In this document: one piece after another, positions 6,969-9,167 of the stretch | Numbering within the stretch: position 1 is the first letter of the stretch | Layout: each line of letters starts with the position of its first letter | From: Betaproteobacteria bacterium | Lineage (GTDB): Bacteria; Pseudomonadota; Gammaproteobacteria; Burkholderiales; SG8-39 | DNA length: 9,167 bases | Assembly: GCA_005888925.1 (NCBI GenBank) | Contig: VBCP01000501.1 | Location: forward strand, 1-9,167 | Direction of reading: 5' to 3' | The notes under the pieces: model-generated | The model's database searches: none | The model's input: only the letters and a program-made list of their open reading frames with translations | What the model was told of the DNA's origin: nothing | Program-made: the position numbers and the translations under genes

Positions 6969-8441
6969 TTGCTCAACGCCACGCTCCGCGAGCTCTCGGC
7001 CGCGCTCGCCGCAAAGAAGCTGTCCTCGGTTGAGCTGACGCGCGCCTGCCTCGGGCGCATCGAGCGCCATAACGGCGAGCTGAACGCCTTTATCACCGCC
7101 GACGCGCCGCAGGCGCTCGCCGCCGCCGAGCGTGCCGATGCACGCCGCGCCGGCAAGGGAAATGCGGGCGAGGCGGGTCCGCTCACCGGCATCCCGGTCG
7201 CGCACAAGGACATCTTCTGCACGCGCGCCATGCGCACCACCTGCGGCTCGCGCATGCTCGAGAACTACGTGAGCCCGTACGACGCGCACGTCGTCGAGCA
7301 GCTCGAGCGCGCGGGCACGGTCCTCGTCGGCAAATGCAACATGGACGAGTTCGCCATGGGCTCCTCCACTGAGACCTCGCATTTCGGCCCCGCGCGCAAC
7401 CCCTGGGACAAGCGCCGGGTTACCGGCGGCTCCTCGGGCGGCTCGGCCGCGGCGGTCGCGGCGCGCCTCGTACCCGCGGCCACCGGCACCGATACCGGTG
7501 GCTCGATCCGCCAGCCCGCCGCGCTCTCCGGAGTGTGCGGGCTCAAGCCGACCTACGGCGTCGTATCACGCTACGGCATCGTCGCTTTTGCTTCGTCCCT
7601 CGACCAGGCCGGACCGATCGCCAAGAGCGCCGCCGACCTCGCGCTCCTGATGAACGTCATGGCCGGGTTCGACGAGCGCGACTCGACCAGCGTCGAGCGG
7701 CCGAAAGAGGACTACGGCCGCTTTCTCGACACTGAGCTGAAGGGCCTGCGCATCGGCGTGCCGAAGGAATACTTCGGCGAAGGCGTCGATGCCGGCGTGC
7801 TGCGCGCGGTCGAAGCGGCGTTGCGCTGGTACGAGGCGCAGGGCGCGCGCCGCGTCGACCTGCAATTGCCCACCTCGCCGCTCGGCGTCCCGGTGTACTA
7901 CGTCATCGCGCCCGCGGAGGCCTCGTCGAACCTGTCGCGCTTCGACGGCGTGCGCTACGGGCACCGCGCGCAGGGGTACAGTGACCTGATGGACATGTAC
8001 TGCCGCACGCGCGCCGAAGGCTTCGGCGCCGAGGTCAAGCAGCGCATCCTGGTCGGGACCTACGTGCTGTCCCACGGCTACTACGACGCCTACTACCTGC
8101 AGGCGCAGAAAGTGCGCCGGCTGATCGCGCGCGATTTCGCGCAGGCCTTCGAGCGCTGCGACGTGATCCTGGGGCCGACCTCGCCGACGACCGCCTTCGA
8201 GATCGGGGCAAAGGCGAGCGACCCGGTGCAGATGTACCTGAACGACATCTTCACCGTGTCGGCGCCGCTCGCCGGGGTGCCGGCCCTTTCCATTCCATGC
8301 GGCTTCGACGAGGCGGGGCTGCCCGTCGGCCTGCAGCTCACGGGAGACTATTTTTCGGAAGCGCGCCTGATCGGCATCGCGCACCGCTACCAGCAGGCCA
8401 CCGACTGGCACCTGCGTGTGCCCAAGGAGACGCCGTTATGA
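6969..8441 (+). CDS. gatA: Asp/Glu-tRNA amidotransferase subunit A (glutamine amidase)
   Basis: GatA is the amidase-signature subunit that releases ammonia from glutamine for GatB to use in amidating misacylated tRNA. The 490-residue product is of family length. The Ser-cisSer-Lys catalytic triad is complete: Lys80 in GIPVAHKD, Ser155 in GGSSGGS and Ser179 in GTDTGGSI. This is one residue offset from S. aureus GatA (79, 154, 178). Other family stretches are NMDEFAMGSSTE (124-135) and YGVVSRYGIVAFASSLDQ (around 197-214). The start is a TTG at 6969-6971, only one base after the gatC stop, with AAGGTGA as its SD; starting there gives the normal N-terminus LNATLRELSAALAAKK. The gene ends in TTATGA, where the next gene's ATG overlaps its stop by 4 bases. 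Nothing looks broken. Confidence 0.97.
   Translation: MLNATLRELSAALAAKKLSSVELTRACLGRIERHNGELNAFITADAPQALAAAERADARRAGKGNAGEAGPLTGIPVAHKDIFCTRAMRTTCGSRMLENYVSPYDAHVVEQLERAGTVLVGKCNMDEFAMGSSTETSHFGPARNPWDKRRVTGGSSGGSAAAVAARLVPAATGTDTGGSIRQPAALSGVCGLKPTYGVVSRYGIVAFASSLDQAGPIAKSAADLALLMNVMAGFDERDSTSVERPKEDYGRFLDTELKGLRIGVPKEYFGEGVDAGVLRAVEAALRWYEAQGARRVDLQLPTSPLGVPVYYVIAPAEASSNLSRFDGVRYGHRAQGYSDLMDMYCRTRAEGFGAEVKQRILVGTYVLSHGYYDAYYLQAQKVRRLIARDFAQAFERCDVILGPTSPTTAFEIGAKASDPVQMYLNDIFTVSAPLAGVPALSIPCGFDEAGLPVGLQLTGDYFSEARLIGIAHRYQQATDWHLRVPKETPL
8424..8430 (+). promoter_or_regulatory. Ribosome binding site of the gene after gatA
   Basis: AAGGAGA, a near-perfect Shine-Dalgarno sequence within the end of gatA, is followed by 7 bases and the ATG at 8438. 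It fixes the start of the secreted six-cysteine protein and argues that this gene is really translated. Confidence 0.75.
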
Positions 8442-9157
8442 GGCGCCTCGCCCTCCTGTTGCTCGCGCCGCTCGCCGCCTGGGCCCAGACCGAGACGCGC
8501 GAGCTCGTCGGGCAGATCGGCAGCCGCCCGGCGCTGCTCGTGCTGCACGCCAGCCGCACCGCCGAAGGCGCCTGGCAAATGGCCGGCGAATACGTCGTGC
8601 TGCCGACCCTGCAGCGGCGCTTTCTCGAAGGCGAGTCGAGCCCCGAGATCGGCGTCACGACGCTGCGCGAAGGCATCACGCCGATCCTCTTCGGCCGGCC
8701 GCCCACGGGCGAGCTGCGCGGTACTTTGCGTGCCGGCACGTTCAAGGGCATGCGCTTCGCGCCCGGCGGCCAGGAGCGCGAGCGCTTCGAGTTCAGCGAA
8801 GAGTTCCCGTCGATGGAGACTTACAGCGCGAACCTGCGCTGCGACGCCGCCGATGCGCACTACGCCTCGAACCTCCAGATGGCGGTGGACGCCGGGAAGC
8901 TGCAGTCGTTCGATTGGCGCTCCAAGGTCGCGGCCAGCGGCCACGCCTGCAACATCGCCAACTTGCAACAGCAACCCTTTAAGGGCGGACTGCGCTTCAG
9001 CGCCGGCCGCTGCAACGTCACGCTGCGCGAGGTCGGCGACTACGTGCGCATTGCAGCGCAGAACTGCCTCGAGCAATGCGGCTCGCAGGCCTATCTCGAG
9101 CCCCTGCTGATCGACCGGCGCGGCAACTGTCGGCTGCTGCGCGGCGAATCGAGGTAG
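8438..9157 (+). CDS. Predicted exported six-cysteine protein of unknown function, between gatA and gatB
   Basis: I do not recognise this 239-residue protein. It starts with a clear signal peptide: MRR, a hydrophobic core (LALLLLAPLAAW) and a probable cleavage after Ala17 (AWA-Q), so the mature protein should be periplasmic or secreted. There is no lipobox. All six cysteines lie in the C-terminal half at 135, 171, 192, 210, 214 and 231, an even number that suggests three disulfides. That half has short beta-like stretches such as RCNVTLREVGDYVRIAA (191-207) followed by NCLEQCG (209-215). The spacing loosely recalls small periplasmic proteins with a Cys-rich end, but I cannot name a family. The N-terminal half (18-130) has no cysteine and alternates charged and aliphatic residues. 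The ATG overlaps the gatA stop (ATGA) behind an excellent SD, and codon use is as GC-rich as its neighbours, so it is part of the gat operon. A link to tRNA amidation is not expected from its location outside the cytoplasm. Confidence 0.85.
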   Translation: MRRLALLLLAPLAAWAQTETRELVGQIGSRPALLVLHASRTAEGAWQMAGEYVVLPTLQRRFLEGESSPEIGVTTLREGITPILFGRPPTGELRGTLRAGTFKGMRFAPGGQERERFEFSEEFPSMETYSANLRCDAADAHYASNLQMAVDAGKLQSFDWRSKVAASGHACNIANLQQQPFKGGLRFSAGRCNVTLREVGDYVRIAAQNCLEQCGSQAYLEPLLIDRRGNCRLLRGESR

Positions 9158-9160
9158 CGC

Positions 9161-9167
9161 GTGGCCT
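9161..9167 (+). CDS. gatB: Probable start of Asp/Glu-tRNA amidotransferase subunit B (rest outside window)
   Basis: GTG GCC T at the window edge fits the first codons of GatB, whose N-terminus commonly reads M-x-W-E-V-V-I-G-L-E. GAGGT (9151-9155) lies 5 bases upstream as a ribosome binding site, and the gap to the previous stop is 3 bases. The main argument is context: gatC and gatA precede and gatB is the missing partner. Only two full codons are visible, so this is inference. Confidence 0.45.

Noticed and set aside
7566..8411. Minus-strand open frame of 281 codons opposite gatA
   Set aside because: GatA is certain on the plus strand with its complete catalytic triad; the antisense product is His-, Arg- and Val-rich without any motif.
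8297..8437. Upstream extension of the exported protein to an earlier ATG inside gatA
   Set aside because: It would add 47 Arg-rich residues before the signal peptide. The ATG at 8438 has AAGGAGA at ideal spacing.
8387..9076. Minus-strand open frame of 229 codons opposite the exported protein gene
   Set aside because: The plus-strand gene has a strong SD, a signal peptide and operon overlap. The antisense frame has none of these and has low-complexity composition.

Overview
The window is GC-rich chromosomal DNA that reads as a betaproteobacterium. The grounds are gene order (a gatCAB operon divergent from mreBCD-mrdA-rodA) and protein style: the MreB N-terminus, the MreD start and the MreC sequence all look betaproteobacterial. 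This assignment is by recall of families, not by a search. No mobile element, CRISPR array, tRNA or rRNA was seen, and no gene-free stretch exceeds 170 bases.

Layout. Positions 1-894 (minus) hold the first 298 codons of isocitrate lyase (aceA), whose 3' part lies outside the window. A 169-base spacer (895-1063) with a short palindrome, an 11-bp-phased direct repeat and a possible hairpin separates it from the cell-shape cluster. That cluster occupies 1064-6539 on the minus strand and is transcribed mreB, mreC, mreD, mrdA (PBP2), rodA. Its genes are spaced by -14 to +13 bases, so it is almost certainly one operon. MreB filaments, MreC, MreD, the transpeptidase PBP2 and the glycosyltransferase RodA together form the elongasome that builds the side wall. 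A 140-base divergent region (6540-6679) separates mreB from gatC on the plus strand. It holds a near-symmetric TATGATA that could serve as a -10 element in both directions, a 7-bp inverted repeat, a small hairpin and a perfect 9-bp tandem duplication. The plus strand then carries gatC, gatA (TTG start), a gene of unknown function for a secreted six-cysteine protein that overlaps gatA by 4 bases, and in the last 7 bases what looks like the start of gatB. GatCAB is the tRNA-dependent amidotransferase that makes Asn-tRNA(Asn) and/or Gln-tRNA(Gln).

Most of the window is ordinary housekeeping DNA. The clearest anomaly is in RodA. Compared with the E. coli protein as I recall it, 18 residues of a highly conserved periplasmic loop are cleanly missing in frame, while the flanking motifs are intact. 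The second is the exported protein encoded inside the gatCAB operon. The third is the compact divergent promoter region. I saw no convincing new defence or mobile system.
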